This document shows positions 23,792 to 32,705 of a stretch of DNA of 64,000 nucleotides, piece by piece. The number at the start of each line of letters is the position of its first letter. The first letter of the stretch is position 1. Source of the stretch: Xanthomonas sp. DAR 34887 (GTDB lineage Bacteria > Pseudomonadota > Gammaproteobacteria > Xanthomonadales > Xanthomonadaceae); NCBI RefSeq assembly GCF_041245805.1, contig NZ_CP162490.1, positions 3,139,001-3,203,000 on the forward strand, read 5' to 3'. The translations under genes and the position numbers were made by a program. The notes beneath the pieces were generated by a model, which was given only the letters and a program-made list of their open reading frames with translations, ran no database searches and was not told where the DNA came from.

Positions 23792-25737
23792 CGCGCCGCT
23801 CCGATCGCGTCTTCCGCGGCGGCGCGCGCCGGCAGCCGCAGCACGCGGTCGGCCCAGCGCATCGCGGCCTCGCTGTGGGTGGCGACGATCACGCTGCGGC
23901 CGTGGCTGAACGTGGCCAGGGTGCGCAGCAGTTCGGCCTCGGTGTCCGGATCGAGGAACGCGGTGGGTTCGTCGAGCAACAACAGTTCCGGATCGCGCAG
24001 CAGCAGCCGCGCCAGGCCGATGCGCCGCGCTTCGCCACCGGACAGGCCGAAGCCGCGTTCGCCGATCAGCGTATCCAGACCCAGCGGCAGGCGCGCGGCG
24101 AAGCGCATGACCTGGGCCGCTTCGGCCGCAGCCTGCAGTTGCGCGGCGCTGGCCTGCGGCGCGGCCAGGCGCAGGTTGTCGGCGATGCTGCCGTGGAACA
24201 GGTACGGGCGCTGGCCGGCATAACCGACGCGCAGGCCGGGCCGCAGCTGCAGGTGGCCGGCGCGCGGCGGCAGCCAGCCGGCCAGCGCTTCGAGCAGCGT
24301 GCTCTTGCCGCTGCCGCTGGGTCCGACCAGGGCCAGGCGCTGGCCGGGCTGCAGGCTGAAGGACAGATCGACCAACGCATCGCAGCGCGCGCCTTGCGGC
24401 CGCAGGGTCAGGCCCTCGGCATGCAGCAGCGTTTGTGCGGGAACTGGCGGCGCCAGTGCGGTGGGCACCGCCGACAACGCAGCTGCTTCAGGCGCTGCGC
24501 GCATTGCAGGCACCGCGGGCGTCGCAAGTGCCGGGGACATCGTGGGCGCTACGGTCGCTGCGGGCACGCCGGACGACGGGAACGCGGCAGCCCCATCAGG
24601 CGCGGCCGGCATCGCCGGAGCAGGTTGTGCAGGCATCTGCGACGAAGGCGGCGGCGCGGCAGCAGCGGGCCGCGCGACGGACGGCGGCACCGGCGCTGCC
24701 CCCGCATCCGGCAACTCGCCAAGCAGCCGCTCCACTTCGGCCGCCGCCGCCAGCGCATTGGCGCGGTCGTGGTAGTGCGCGGCCAGGCGCCGCAGCGGCG
24801 CGTAGAACTCCGGCGCCAGCAGCAGGCAGAACACGCCCACGCCCAGGGTCGGCACCGCCGCGTGCAGCGCGATCATGCCCAGGTAGCTCAGGCCCAGGTA
24901 CATCGCCACCATCGCCACGCTGACCGAGGCGAAGAACTCGAGCACGGTCGAGGACAGGAAGGCGATGCGCAGCACCTTCAAGGTGCGTTCGCGCACGCCC
25001 TCGGCGGCGGCGGCGATGCCGCGCAGTTCGTCCTCGCCGCGGCCGTACAGGCGCAGCAGGCCCAGGCCCTTGAGCCGGTCGGCGAAATGCCCGCCCATCC
25101 GCGCCAGCTCGCGCAGCTGGCGGCGCCCGGCCGCTTCGGCGCCCCAGCCGACCAGCATCATGAAGATCGGCACCAGCGGCGCGGTGAACAGCAGCAGCAG
25201 GCCCACCACCCAGTCGCTCCAGCCGACCGCGAGCAGGATCAGCACCGGCACCACGCTCACTTCCAGCCGCGCCGGCTGGTAGCCGGCGTAGTAGCCGTCC
25301 AGCGCGTCGCCGTGGGCCAGCAGCACTTCGCCCAGCTCGCCGTTGCGCTGGCCGCGCAGCCACAGCGGGCCGCGCTGCAGCAGGCGCCGGTACACGCGCC
25401 GGCGCAGTTCGAACTTCGCCGCATCGGCGACATCGCCGGCGGCGCGCTGCGCGCAGGCGCCCAGCAGCGCGCGCACGACCAGCACCAGCGCCAGGATGGC
25501 GAATGCGGGCAGCGACGACGCCAGCTCGGCACGCTCCACCAGCAAGGCCTGCAGCAGCCAGGCGATGGCGCCGGCCTGCACGATCAACAGCGTCCCGGAC
25601 AGGCTGATCGCGGCGGCGGCCAGCCGTTGCCGCCCGCGCGCCGCGCTGGCCAGCGACGCCAGCCAGCGCATGCGCTGCCGCCGCAGGTGCGGCGACTCGG
25701 CAGACGGGGCAACTGACGACTCGGCGGGATCGGTCAA
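23788..25737 (-). CDS. cydD: Thiol reductant ABC exporter subunit CydD with long Pro/Ala linker
   Basis: Partner of CydC. Membrane domain (GTLLIVQAGAIAWLLQALLV; VVPVLILLAVGWSDWVVGLLLLF), NBD with Walker A GPSGSGKSTLLEAL, signature LSGGEARRIGLARLLL, Walker B LLLLDEPTAFLD, H-loop IVATHSE. Between them lies a roughly 92-residue low-complexity Pro/Ala stretch (nt 24436-24711) that ordinary CydD lacks. The start is uncertain: an ATG at 25836 would overlap the FNR box and adds 33 unlikely residues, so I favour the in-frame TTG at 25737; the ATG at 25671 is another option. Divergent from cydABX. Confidence 0.9.
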   Translation of the reverse strand: MTDPAESSVAPSAESPHLRRQRMRWLASLASAARGRQRLAAAAISLSGTLLIVQAGAIAWLLQALLVERAELASSLPAFAILALVLVVRALLGACAQRAAGDVADAAKFELRRRVYRRLLQRGPLWLRGQRNGELGEVLLAHGDALDGYYAGYQPARLEVSVVPVLILLAVGWSDWVVGLLLLFTAPLVPIFMMLVGWGAEAAGRRQLRELARMGGHFADRLKGLGLLRLYGRGEDELRGIAAAAEGVRERTLKVLRIAFLSSTVLEFFASVSVAMVAMYLGLSYLGMIALHAAVPTLGVGVFCLLLAPEFYAPLRRLAAHYHDRANALAAAAEVERLLGELPDAGAAPVPPSVARPAAAAPPPSSQMPAQPAPAMPAAPDGAAAFPSSGVPAATVAPTMSPALATPAVPAMRAAPEAAALSAVPTALAPPVPAQTLLHAEGLTLRPQGARCDALVDLSFSLQPGQRLALVGPSGSGKSTLLEALAGWLPPRAGHLQLRPGLRVGYAGQRPYLFHGSIADNLRLAAPQASAAQLQAAAEAAQVMRFAARLPLGLDTLIGERGFGLSGGEARRIGLARLLLRDPELLLLDEPTAFLDPDTEAELLRTLATFSHGRSVIVATHSEAAMRWADRVLRLPARAAAEDAIGAAR

Positions 25738-25835
25738 AACGGACTCTGCGCGGCGAACAGGCCGCCATTGTAAGTCGGCATCCCGGTCGGGACCGCCGCG
25801 TGCCGCCACGATGCCGATCGCGGCCGGCGAGGACA

Positions 25836-25849
25836 TTGATCTGAATCAA
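25836..25849. promoter_or_regulatory. FNR/ANR-type binding site upstream of cydABX
   Basis: TTGATCTGAATCAA matches the FNR consensus TTGAT-N4-ATCAA perfectly. Its centre is about 96 bp before the cydA start, leaving room for a class II promoter and leader. It lies in the divergent cydDC/cydABX region and suggests oxygen-responsive control of the bd oxidase (inference). Confidence 0.75.
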
Positions 25850-25938
25850 GGCCCCGCGCGCGGCGGAAGCGGAACATCGCCCTCAACCTACCGCCACCCG
25901 GCCACCCAGATGCACATTTCCCACGAGGTAGCACAGCC

Positions 25939-27528
25939 ATGATCGACACCACTGTCGTAGAGCTGTCGCGGCTGCAGTTCGCCATGACCGCCATGTATCA
26001 CTTCCTGTTCGTCCCGCTCACCCTGGGCCTGTCCTTCATGATCGCGATCATGGAGAGCGTGTTCGTCATGACCCGCAAGGAGGTCTGGCGGCGCATGGCG
26101 CTGTTCTGGGGCGTGCTGTTCGGCATCAACTTCGCGATGGGCGTGGCCACCGGCATCGTCATGGAATTCCAGTTCGGCATGAACTGGTCCTACTACAGCC
26201 ATTACGTCGGCGACATCTTCGGCGCGCCGCTGGCGATCGAAGGGTTGATGGCGTTCTTCCTGGAAGCCACCTTCATCGGTTTGTTCTTCTTCGGCTGGAA
26301 CAAGCTGTCGCCGGTCAAGCACCTGATGGTGACCTGGCTGATGGCGCTGGGCACCAACCTGTCGGCGGTGTGGATCCTGATCGCCAACGGCTGGATGCAG
26401 AATCCGACCGGCGCGGTGTTCAACCCGGACACGATGCGCATGGAAGTCGTGGACTTCATGGCGGTGGTGTTCAACCCGGTGGCGCAAGCCAAGTTCGTGC
26501 ACACGGTCAGCGCCGGCTACGTCACCGGCGCGGTGTTCGTGATGTCGATCAGCGCGCTGTTCCTGCTGCGCGGCACGCACCGCGACATCGCCCGGCGCTC
26601 GTTCGCGGTGGCCGCCGCGTTCGGCCTGGCGTCCTCGCTGTCGGTGGTGGTGCTCGGCGACGAGAGCGGCTATGCCGCCAACGAACACCAGAAGATGAAG
26701 CTGGCCGCGATCGAAGCGATGTGGGAGACCGAACAGGCCCCCGCCGACTTCACCGCCTTCGGCATTCCCAACCAGGCCACCGGCAAGAACGACTACGCGA
26801 TCAAGGTGCCCTACCTGATGGGCTTGGTCGCCACGCGCTCGCTGAACACGCCGATTCCCGGCATCCTGGAACTGGTCGGCCGTGCCGAGCACCGCATCCG
26901 CGGCGGCCAGATCGCCTACGGCGCGCTGCAACGGCTCAAGGCCGACCGCAACGACGTGCAGGCGCGCGAAGTGTTCGAGCGCCACTGGCAGGACCTGGGC
27001 CACGGCCTGCTGCTCAAGCGCTATCGCGACGACATTCTCAACGCCACGCCGGAAGAAATCTCCAAGGCCGCGCTGGACACCGTGCCGCGCGTGCTGCCGC
27101 TGTTCTGGACGTTCCGGGTCATGGCCGGCCTGGGCTTCTACCTGATCGCCTTCTTCATCGCCGCGATGTGGTTCTCGTGCAAGCACAATTTCGAGGACAA
27201 GCGCTGGTTCCTGAAGCTGGCGCTGTGGTCCCTGCCGGCGCCGTGGATCGCGATCGAATGCGGCTGGTTCGTCGCCGAGTACGGCCGTCAGCCGTGGGCG
27301 GTGGAAGGCGTGCTGCCGACCTTCTATGCCGCCTCCGGCTTGGCCCTGCACGAGATCCTCATCACCCTGGCCGGCTTCGTGGCCATCTACACGGTGCTGC
27401 TGGTCATCGAGATCAAGCTGATGCTCAAGGCGATCCGCAAGGGCCCCGACCATCTGCCCGCGCTGCTGCAACCGGCCCCGCGCCCCGCCACCCCGCTCGC
27501 CGCACCTGCGGCCGCCGGTCAACTCTGA
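25939..27528 (+). CDS. cydA: Cytochrome bd ubiquinol oxidase subunit I
   Basis: Quinol-oxidising, heme-bearing subunit of the high-affinity bd oxidase. 529 residues, close to the E. coli form, with the long Q-loop (KLAAIEAMWETEQAPADFT onward), not the short CioA loop. Heme ligand His21 (AMYHFLFVPLTLG), second His in FVHTVSAGYVTG, Met ligand in FRVMAGLGF, and the proton-path Glu in GLMAFFLEATF. GEFG-like GDESGY and ECGWFVAEYGRQPW are typical. Ala/Pro-rich C-terminal tail. First gene of cydABX; FNR-type box upstream. Confidence 0.97.
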   Translation: MIDTTVVELSRLQFAMTAMYHFLFVPLTLGLSFMIAIMESVFVMTRKEVWRRMALFWGVLFGINFAMGVATGIVMEFQFGMNWSYYSHYVGDIFGAPLAIEGLMAFFLEATFIGLFFFGWNKLSPVKHLMVTWLMALGTNLSAVWILIANGWMQNPTGAVFNPDTMRMEVVDFMAVVFNPVAQAKFVHTVSAGYVTGAVFVMSISALFLLRGTHRDIARRSFAVAAAFGLASSLSVVVLGDESGYAANEHQKMKLAAIEAMWETEQAPADFTAFGIPNQATGKNDYAIKVPYLMGLVATRSLNTPIPGILELVGRAEHRIRGGQIAYGALQRLKADRNDVQAREVFERHWQDLGHGLLLKRYRDDILNATPEEISKAALDTVPRVLPLFWTFRVMAGLGFYLIAFFIAAMWFSCKHNFEDKRWFLKLALWSLPAPWIAIECGWFVAEYGRQPWAVEGVLPTFYAASGLALHEILITLAGFVAIYTVLLVIEIKLMLKAIRKGPDHLPALLQPAPRPATPLAAPAAAGQL

Positions 27529-27547
27529 TCCCGGCAGGAGAAAGACG

Positions 27548-28699
27548 ATGGACTTCATTGCATTGGACTACACCACGCTGCGCGTGATCTGGTGGCTGCT
27601 GCTCGGCATCCTGCTGATCGGTTTCGCGGTGATGGACGGTTTCGACCTGGGCGTCGGCGCATTGCTGCCGTTCGTGGCGAAGAACGACGCCGAACGCCGG
27701 CTGGTGGTCAACACCATCGGCCCGGTCTGGGAGGGCAACCAGGTCTGGCTGGTGCTCGGCGGCGGCGCGATCTTCGCCGCCTGGCCGCCGCTGTACGCGG
27801 TCAGCTTCTCCGGCTTCTACCTGGCCATGTTCGTGATCCTGTTCGCGCTGATCCTGCGCCCGGTCGGGTTCAAGTTCCGCGGCAAGCTGCCCAGCCAGCG
27901 CTGGCGCAACGGCTGGGACTGGGCGCTGTTCATCGGCGGCTTCATCCCGGCGCTGATCATGGGCGTGGCGGTGGGCAACGTGGTGCTCGGCGTGCCGTTC
28001 CACTTCGACGACACCCTGCGGGTGTTCTACACCGGCACCTTCTTCGGCCTGCTGATGCCGTTCGCCCTGCTCGCCGGCCTGCTCAGCGTGAGCATGCTGG
28101 TGGCGCACGGCGCGGCGATGCTGGTGCTGAAGACCGACGGCCCGGTGGCCGAGCGTGCGGCCCGCTACGGCAGCGTGGCGGCACTGGTGGCCTGCGCGCT
28201 GTTCGCCGCCGGCGGCGTCTGGGTGGCGATGGGCCTGCCCGGCTACGCGGTGACCTCGCAAACGGTCACCGACGGCGCCACCAACCCGCTGCTGAAGACC
28301 GCGGTGCTCGGCGAGGTCGGCGGCTGGATGCACAACTACCAGTCGATGCCGCTGACCGCGCTGGCGCCGCTGGCCGGCCTGCTCGGCCTGCTGCTCAGCG
28401 CGGTGCTGCTGCACAAGCGCCGCGGCGGGCTGGCCTTCATCGCCTCGGGCGCGGCCATCGCCGGCATCATCCTCACCGTCGGCTTTGCGATCTTCCCGTT
28501 CCTGCTGCCCTCCTCCAGCCAGCCCGGCTCCAGCCTGACCGTGTGGGACGCTTCCAGCAGCCGCCTGACCCTGTGGATCATGCTGCTGGCCACCGCAGTG
28601 TTCCTGCCGATCATCCTCGGCTACACCACCTGGGTGTACCGGGTGTTGAAGGGCAAGGTCACCGCCGCGTCGATGGACGACAACCCCAACGCGTACTGA
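27548..28699 (+). CDS. cydB: Cytochrome bd ubiquinol oxidase subunit II
   Basis: Second subunit of the bd oxidase, 383 residues with about eight to nine membrane helices. Visible: LRVIWWLLLGILLIGFAVMDGFDLGVGALLPF, the conserved NTIGPVWEGNQVWLVLGGGAIFAAWP, GFKFRGKL, and WDASSSRLTLWIMLLATAVFLPIIL near the end, with YTTWVYRVLKG closing. GGAG ribosome site ahead of the ATG; 19 bp after cydA. Confidence 0.97.
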   Translation: MDFIALDYTTLRVIWWLLLGILLIGFAVMDGFDLGVGALLPFVAKNDAERRLVVNTIGPVWEGNQVWLVLGGGAIFAAWPPLYAVSFSGFYLAMFVILFALILRPVGFKFRGKLPSQRWRNGWDWALFIGGFIPALIMGVAVGNVVLGVPFHFDDTLRVFYTGTFFGLLMPFALLAGLLSVSMLVAHGAAMLVLKTDGPVAERAARYGSVAALVACALFAAGGVWVAMGLPGYAVTSQTVTDGATNPLLKTAVLGEVGGWMHNYQSMPLTALAPLAGLLGLLLSAVLLHKRRGGLAFIASGAAIAGIILTVGFAIFPFLLPSSSQPGSSLTVWDASSSRLTLWIMLLATAVFLPIILGYTTWVYRVLKGKVTAASMDDNPNAY

Positions 28700-28733
28700 G
28701 CGCGTTCAACCCGATCGCATAGGAGATTGCACC

Positions 28734-28841
28734 ATGTGGTATTTCGCCTGGATTCTCGGTGTCGGCCTGGCCTCCACCGCCGCCATCCTCAACGGCATGT
28801 GGTTCGAGGCCCGCGAAGGCGCCGCCAAGGACGCCGACTGA
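28734..28841 (+). CDS. cydX: Cytochrome bd small subunit CydX
   Basis: Single-helix accessory subunit of cytochrome bd (35 residues), stabilising the hemes. It begins MWYFAWILGVGLA, with the conserved Trp-Tyr-Phe-Ala-Trp start and NGMWFEARE after the helix, as in YbgT/CydX proteins. GGAG ribosome site seven bases before the ATG, 34 bp after cydB. Too short for most gene finders but clear by sequence and position. Confidence 0.93.
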   Translation: MWYFAWILGVGLASTAAILNGMWFEAREGAAKDAD

Positions 28842-28860
28842 AATTTTTTCGCAAAGGATC

Positions 28861-28889
28861 TTGCCGAATGCGGGTGACCCCCGTATCAT
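28861..28889 (+). promoter_or_regulatory. Sigma70 promoter of tRNA-Pro
   Basis: TTGCCG (-35) and TATCAT (-10) separated by exactly 17 bp, ending 12 bp before the tRNA, with a GC-rich discriminator between, as expected for a stable-RNA promoter. Confidence 0.7.
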
Positions 28890-28901
28890 GTGCGGCTCCT
28901 T

Positions 28902-28978
<77 letters not shown>

Positions 28979-28997
28979 GTTTCAAGGTCACAAGAAG

Positions 28998-29028
28998 CCT
29001 GGAAAACCAACGTTTTCCGGGTTTTTTT
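28998..29028 (+). terminator. Rho-independent terminator of tRNA-Pro
   Basis: Stem CCTGGAAAAC / GTTTTCCGGG with a CAAC loop, followed by seven Ts, 19 bp after the tRNA. Confidence 0.9.
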
Positions 29029-29262
29029 GTGCCTGCGATCCGGCAGCGGCCATGCAGCGCGGCAGACTGCCCTGCCGCCACCGGGCCACATCCGCTCAAG
29101 GCAGCCAGGCCTTGACGCCCGGGCCTGGCTTCTCGCCACAATTGCGACGGGGAACCGGCGCATTCATCACGACCTCCTTCTTCGGCAACGACATGTACCG
29201 GAGGCAAGGCGGCGGGCGTGTCCGTTTCGACATTCACGACTCAGACAAACGGACACGACACC

Positions 29263-29580
29263 ATGAAACTGCAAGCGACGCTATGCCTGTCACTGCTCGC
29301 CTTCTACTGCGCGCCTGCGGCCGCGGTGACCGAAACCGACAAGCTTGTAGATCGGGTCGGCGTACAAAGCAGCACCGTCTACTTCAGCATCAAGGACAAT
29401 CTGTCGGTCAATTGCAGGTTTGACATCGTCTATTTCAGCCTCAGCGACGATTTCGGCAAAGCTGCTTATGCGAACATCCTGGCCGCGCAGACCGCGGGCA
29501 AGAAACTTTCGCGCTTCGAGTACTGGCAATCCGCTCCAGGCGAAACCTGCACCCTCTCGCTGGTCGAATCGCGAAACTAA
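29263..29580 (+). CDS. Small hypothetical secreted protein
   Basis: Unrecognised 105-residue protein. The ATG at 29263 opens a signal peptide (MKLQATLCLSLLAFYCAPAAA) and is preferred over the upstream ATG at 29218. The mature part of about 84 residues has two cysteines (VNCRFD and ETCTLS) and the order beta-segment, Cys, helix KAAYANILAAQTAGKKLS, beta-segment, Cys. That order recalls the B-subunit-like fold of subtilase cytotoxin SubB relatives, a weak resemblance only. Single gene, about 235 bp from the tRNA terminator. Confidence 0.7.
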   Translation: MKLQATLCLSLLAFYCAPAAAVTETDKLVDRVGVQSSTVYFSIKDNLSVNCRFDIVYFSLSDDFGKAAYANILAAQTAGKKLSRFEYWQSAPGETCTLSLVESRN

Positions 29581-29814
29581 GCTAACTTGCGCAGTCCACA
29601 CGCCGGCGCACGGCACACGGCGTGCGCTTCGCCCAATGCACCGGCAACCCCATGTAACTGGCCTGTTGCGGCGCATGCGAGTGTGCGCGTAGCGTCATCC
29701 GCTCACACGCTCCGCACATCGCACGCAGCGCGCGGCCGGCCGTCGGCGACCGCTGACGGACACCTGACCATATGCGACGTAGGTCACCGGCCGCGGCGAA
29801 TGCAGGACGTCCTG

Positions 29815-30366
29815 CTAGTCCCTGGAGAACGCGACGCGGACGTCGCCCCGGCCCAAGGCCTGGGCCAACCCGGCCGGGTCGTCCACCCGCCCAAGCCGGG
29901 TATAGGAATAGGAGGAAGCGAAGCTCGCATAGAAGACCACCAGCGTCTGCGTGCGGTAGAGCATCAGGTCGCCCGCCTGCAGCGTGCCCGGTCGGTGCGG
30001 CGCTGCCGACAGCGGCTGCGGCAGTTCGGCGTGCTTCTCGTTGCCGTTGAGTTCGCTCATGTCCAGTACCAGCGGCAACTGCGCGGCGAAGGCGCGCGCC
30101 GCCGCAGTGTCGTCCAGGGCGATGGCGAAACGGCGGTGGCCGACGGTCATCCACATGCGTGCGTCCTCGGTATGCGCGAATGGTACGGCGGCGGCCGCGG
30201 GCGGCGCCGCACTGGCGTACATGCCGGCCATGCCAGGGTCCGCTCCCAGCAAGCCGGCCAGCAGCAACGCGCGGCATCGCAAGCGATGGCCCGCGCCGTT
30301 GCCGGCGGCCGGCCGCTGCGCGCAGGGCATCGCACCGCCATCGTGCCGTCGCGGCGTCATCGCCAT
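29815..30366 (-). CDS. Cyclophilin-like fold protein, exported
   Basis: About 183 residues. The C-terminal part matches the small cyclophilin-like family: MWMTVGHRRFAIALDDTAAARAFAAQLPLVL, SELNGNEKHAELPQPL, GTLQAGDLMLYRTQTLVVFY, SYSYTRLGRVDDPAGLAQALG. The N-terminus is basic and hydrophobic (LRCRALLLAGLLGA), probably a signal or anchor. Start unclear: ATG at 30366, 30360 and 30330 are in frame, none with a good ribosome site; the frame is open to 30411, which would overlap the MFS gene stop. Located directly downstream of the MFS transporter gene on the same strand. Confidence 0.75.
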   Translation of the reverse strand: MAMTPRRHDGGAMPCAQRPAAGNGAGHRLRCRALLLAGLLGADPGMAGMYASAAPPAAAAVPFAHTEDARMWMTVGHRRFAIALDDTAAARAFAAQLPLVLDMSELNGNEKHAELPQPLSAAPHRPGTLQAGDLMLYRTQTLVVFYASFASSYSYTRLGRVDDPAGLAQALGRGDVRVAFSRD

Positions 30367-30394
30367 GACGCAGACCCGCGCCGCTGGCGTCGGG

Positions 30395-31594
30395 TCATGC
30401 GGCGCGCGCACGCGATGCCCGCCAGGTCAGCGCGGCCGCGAGCAGCAGCAGCGCAGCGCTGGCCACGAAGGTCGCCGCGTAGCCGGCGCGATCCAGCAGC
30501 ATGCCGCCGACAGTCGAGCCCAGCGCGATTGCCAACTGGATCACCGCCACCATCAGGCCCCCGCCGGCTTCGGCGTTGTTCGGCATGGCGTGCGCGATCC
30601 AGCTCCACCAGCCCACCGGCGCAGCGGTGGCCAGCAATCCCCACAACGCCAACAAGGCGGCCACGGCGGCGATGCGCGTGCCGAATGGAACCAGGATCAA
30701 GGCGATCGCCGCCATCAGCAGCGCAATCGCGATCAGGGTGCGATACAGGCCGCGCCTCAGCGCGATGCCGACGAACAGCGTGCCGACCAGGCCGGCCACG
30801 CCGATCCCCAGCAGGATCAGCGACAGCGCAGGGACCTTCGCCAGCGTCACGGTTTCCAGGAACGGGCGCACGTAGGTGAACAACGCGAACTGCCCCATGA
30901 AGAACGCGGCACAGGCGGCCATGCCCAAGGCGACCGGGCGCTGCCGGAGCAATCCGAACACATTGCCTGCGCCAGCCGCGCGCACCCCGGCCATGCCCGG
31001 CAGGCTCGCCCATTGCCAGGCCAGCGCCAGCGCCGCCACCGGCACCAGGCACAGGAAGGCGCCGCGCCAGCCGATCACCGCGCCCAGGTAGCTGCCCAGC
31101 GGCGCCGCGATCACCGTGGCCAACGCGTTGCCGCCGTTGAAGACGGCCAGCGCACGGGGCACCTCGCCGGGCGGCACCAGGCGCATCGCGGTCGCGGCCG
31201 ACATCGACCAGAAGCCGCCGATCACCACGCCGATGAGCGCACGGCCGACCATGTAGGCCGGATAGTTCGGAGCCAACGCGACCACCGCGCCGGAAACCGC
31301 CATCAGCCCGGTCAGCGCCAGCAACAAGCGCTTGCGGTCGATGGCGCCGGCCAACGCGGGAATGGACAGGCTGGTGAGCACCGCGAACGCGCCGGAGACG
31401 GCGATGCCGCAGCCGGCCAGGCCCTGGCTGACACGCAGGTCCGCGGCCATCGGCGTCAGCAGGCTGACCGGCATGAACTCCGAGGCGATCAACGCGAACA
31501 CGCACAGCGTCATCGCATACACGCCGCCCCAGTGCGCAGGCTGTGCCGCGGCGTCGCCTGGCATGCCGGCCGCGCGCGCCTGCTGCGCGTTCAT
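30395..31594 (-). CDS. MFS transporter, AraJ/YdhP-like
   Basis: Drug or sugar efflux permease of the DHA1 group, 399 residues with twelve membrane segments. Visible: VYAMTLCVFALIASEFMPVSLLTPMAADL (family start ASEFMPVGLL), motif A region AGAIDRKRLLLAL, GVVIGGFWSMSAATAMRLVPP and GNALATVIAAPLGSYLGA. ATG at 31594 was chosen for its GGAAGGCGGC ribosome site. It follows the alpha/beta hydrolase gene and a decayed alcohol dehydrogenase on the same strand, and faces the LysR gene across them; probably one LysR-controlled operon. Confidence 0.9.
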   Translation of the reverse strand: MNAQQARAAGMPGDAAAQPAHWGGVYAMTLCVFALIASEFMPVSLLTPMAADLRVSQGLAGCGIAVSGAFAVLTSLSIPALAGAIDRKRLLLALTGLMAVSGAVVALAPNYPAYMVGRALIGVVIGGFWSMSAATAMRLVPPGEVPRALAVFNGGNALATVIAAPLGSYLGAVIGWRGAFLCLVPVAALALAWQWASLPGMAGVRAAGAGNVFGLLRQRPVALGMAACAAFFMGQFALFTYVRPFLETVTLAKVPALSLILLGIGVAGLVGTLFVGIALRRGLYRTLIAIALLMAAIALILVPFGTRIAAVAALLALWGLLATAAPVGWWSWIAHAMPNNAEAGGGLMVAVIQLAIALGSTVGGMLLDRAGYAATFVASAALLLLAAALTWRASRARAA

Positions 31595-31655
31595 GCCGCC
31601 TTCCCGCTGCGGAGCGGAAACGCCGCTGGACGCGGTCCGTTCGCCATGCGCGGCA

Positions 31656-32690
31656 TTACCGCGCACCCAGGTTGCGCTTGAAGAAGGATGCCAGCTTGTC
31701 GAACGGGATCAGGTCGGTGCGGTCGTACAGATCCACGTGACCCGCGCCCTTCACCCAGTACAGCTCTTTCGGCTGCCCGGCCAGGCGGTACGCCTCCTCG
31801 CTGAATTCCTTCGAGTGCGCCTGATCGCCGGCGATGAACAGCATCGGCCGCGGCGCGATGGTCTCGATGTCGTTGAACGGATAGAAGTTCATGAACTTGA
31901 CGTTGCTGGTCAGGGTCGGATGCGTGGTGAGCGCAGGCGAGGAACCGGCCGGGGTGAACTCGCCGCGCGCGGTGCGGTAGAAGTCGTAGAACTCGCGCTG
32001 GATGGGAGGTGTCTGCGCATCGAGCGCGTGCACCGTGCCGCCGGTGTACTCGGTCTTGCCGCCGGCGAATTCCACGTCCCGCTGGCGCGCCGCGGCGGCG
32101 ATGATCTGCTTTCGCTGTGCCACGCTCTGCGCGTGGTTGAGCGCATTGCGGTTGGCCGCGCCCATGTCGTACATGCTCACGGTGGCGATGGCCTTCATGC
32201 GCGGGTCGATCTTGGCCGCGCTGATGACGAAGCTGCCGCTGCCGCAGATGCCGAGCACGCCGATACGCTCGCGGTCCACGAATGCCTGGCTGCCCAGGTA
32301 GTCGACCGCCGCGCTGAACGCCTCGGCATAGAGGTCCGGCGCCACCGCGTTGCGCGGCTCGCCCTCGCTCTCGCCCCAGAACGACTGGTCGATCGCCAGG
32401 GTCACGAAGCCCTGCTCGGCCAGCTTCTGCGCGTACAGGTTGGAGCTCTGCTCCTTCACCGCGCCCATGGGGTGGCCGACGATGATCGCCGGATAGCGCA
32501 CGCCGGCCTTGCGCTCGCGCGGCAGGAACAGGTTGCCCACGATCGTCATGCGGTACTGGTTGCGGAAGGAAACCTTTTCCGTGGCGACGGCGTCGCTCTT
32601 GTAGAAGTTGTTCGCGCCATTGGCCATGTCTTGTCCCATCGCAGTGGAGGTGCCGGCCGCCAGGGCCAGGATCAGCAGCAGTCGTTGCAT
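31656..32690 (-). CDS. Alpha/beta hydrolase, dienelactone-hydrolase-like (YcjY type), exported
   Basis: 344 residues with signal peptide (MQRLLLILALAAGTSTAMG), so periplasmic. Hydrolase core: YPAIIVGHPMGAVKEQ, LAIDQSFWGESEG, and a nucleophile elbow GICGSG in which Cys149 replaces Ser, as in dienelactone-hydrolase relatives; later PRPMLFIAGDQAHS and the catalytic-His segment VKGAGHVDLYD. Substrate unknown. Strong ribosome site GGGAGG. Second position of the operon after the alcohol dehydrogenase remnant. Confidence 0.88.
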   Translation of the reverse strand: MQRLLLILALAAGTSTAMGQDMANGANNFYKSDAVATEKVSFRNQYRMTIVGNLFLPRERKAGVRYPAIIVGHPMGAVKEQSSNLYAQKLAEQGFVTLAIDQSFWGESEGEPRNAVAPDLYAEAFSAAVDYLGSQAFVDRERIGVLGICGSGSFVISAAKIDPRMKAIATVSMYDMGAANRNALNHAQSVAQRKQIIAAAARQRDVEFAGGKTEYTGGTVHALDAQTPPIQREFYDFYRTARGEFTPAGSSPALTTHPTLTSNVKFMNFYPFNDIETIAPRPMLFIAGDQAHSKEFSEEAYRLAGQPKELYWVKGAGHVDLYDRTDLIPFDKLASFFKRNLGAR

Positions 32691-32705
32691 CGTTGTGCCT
32701 CCCAG

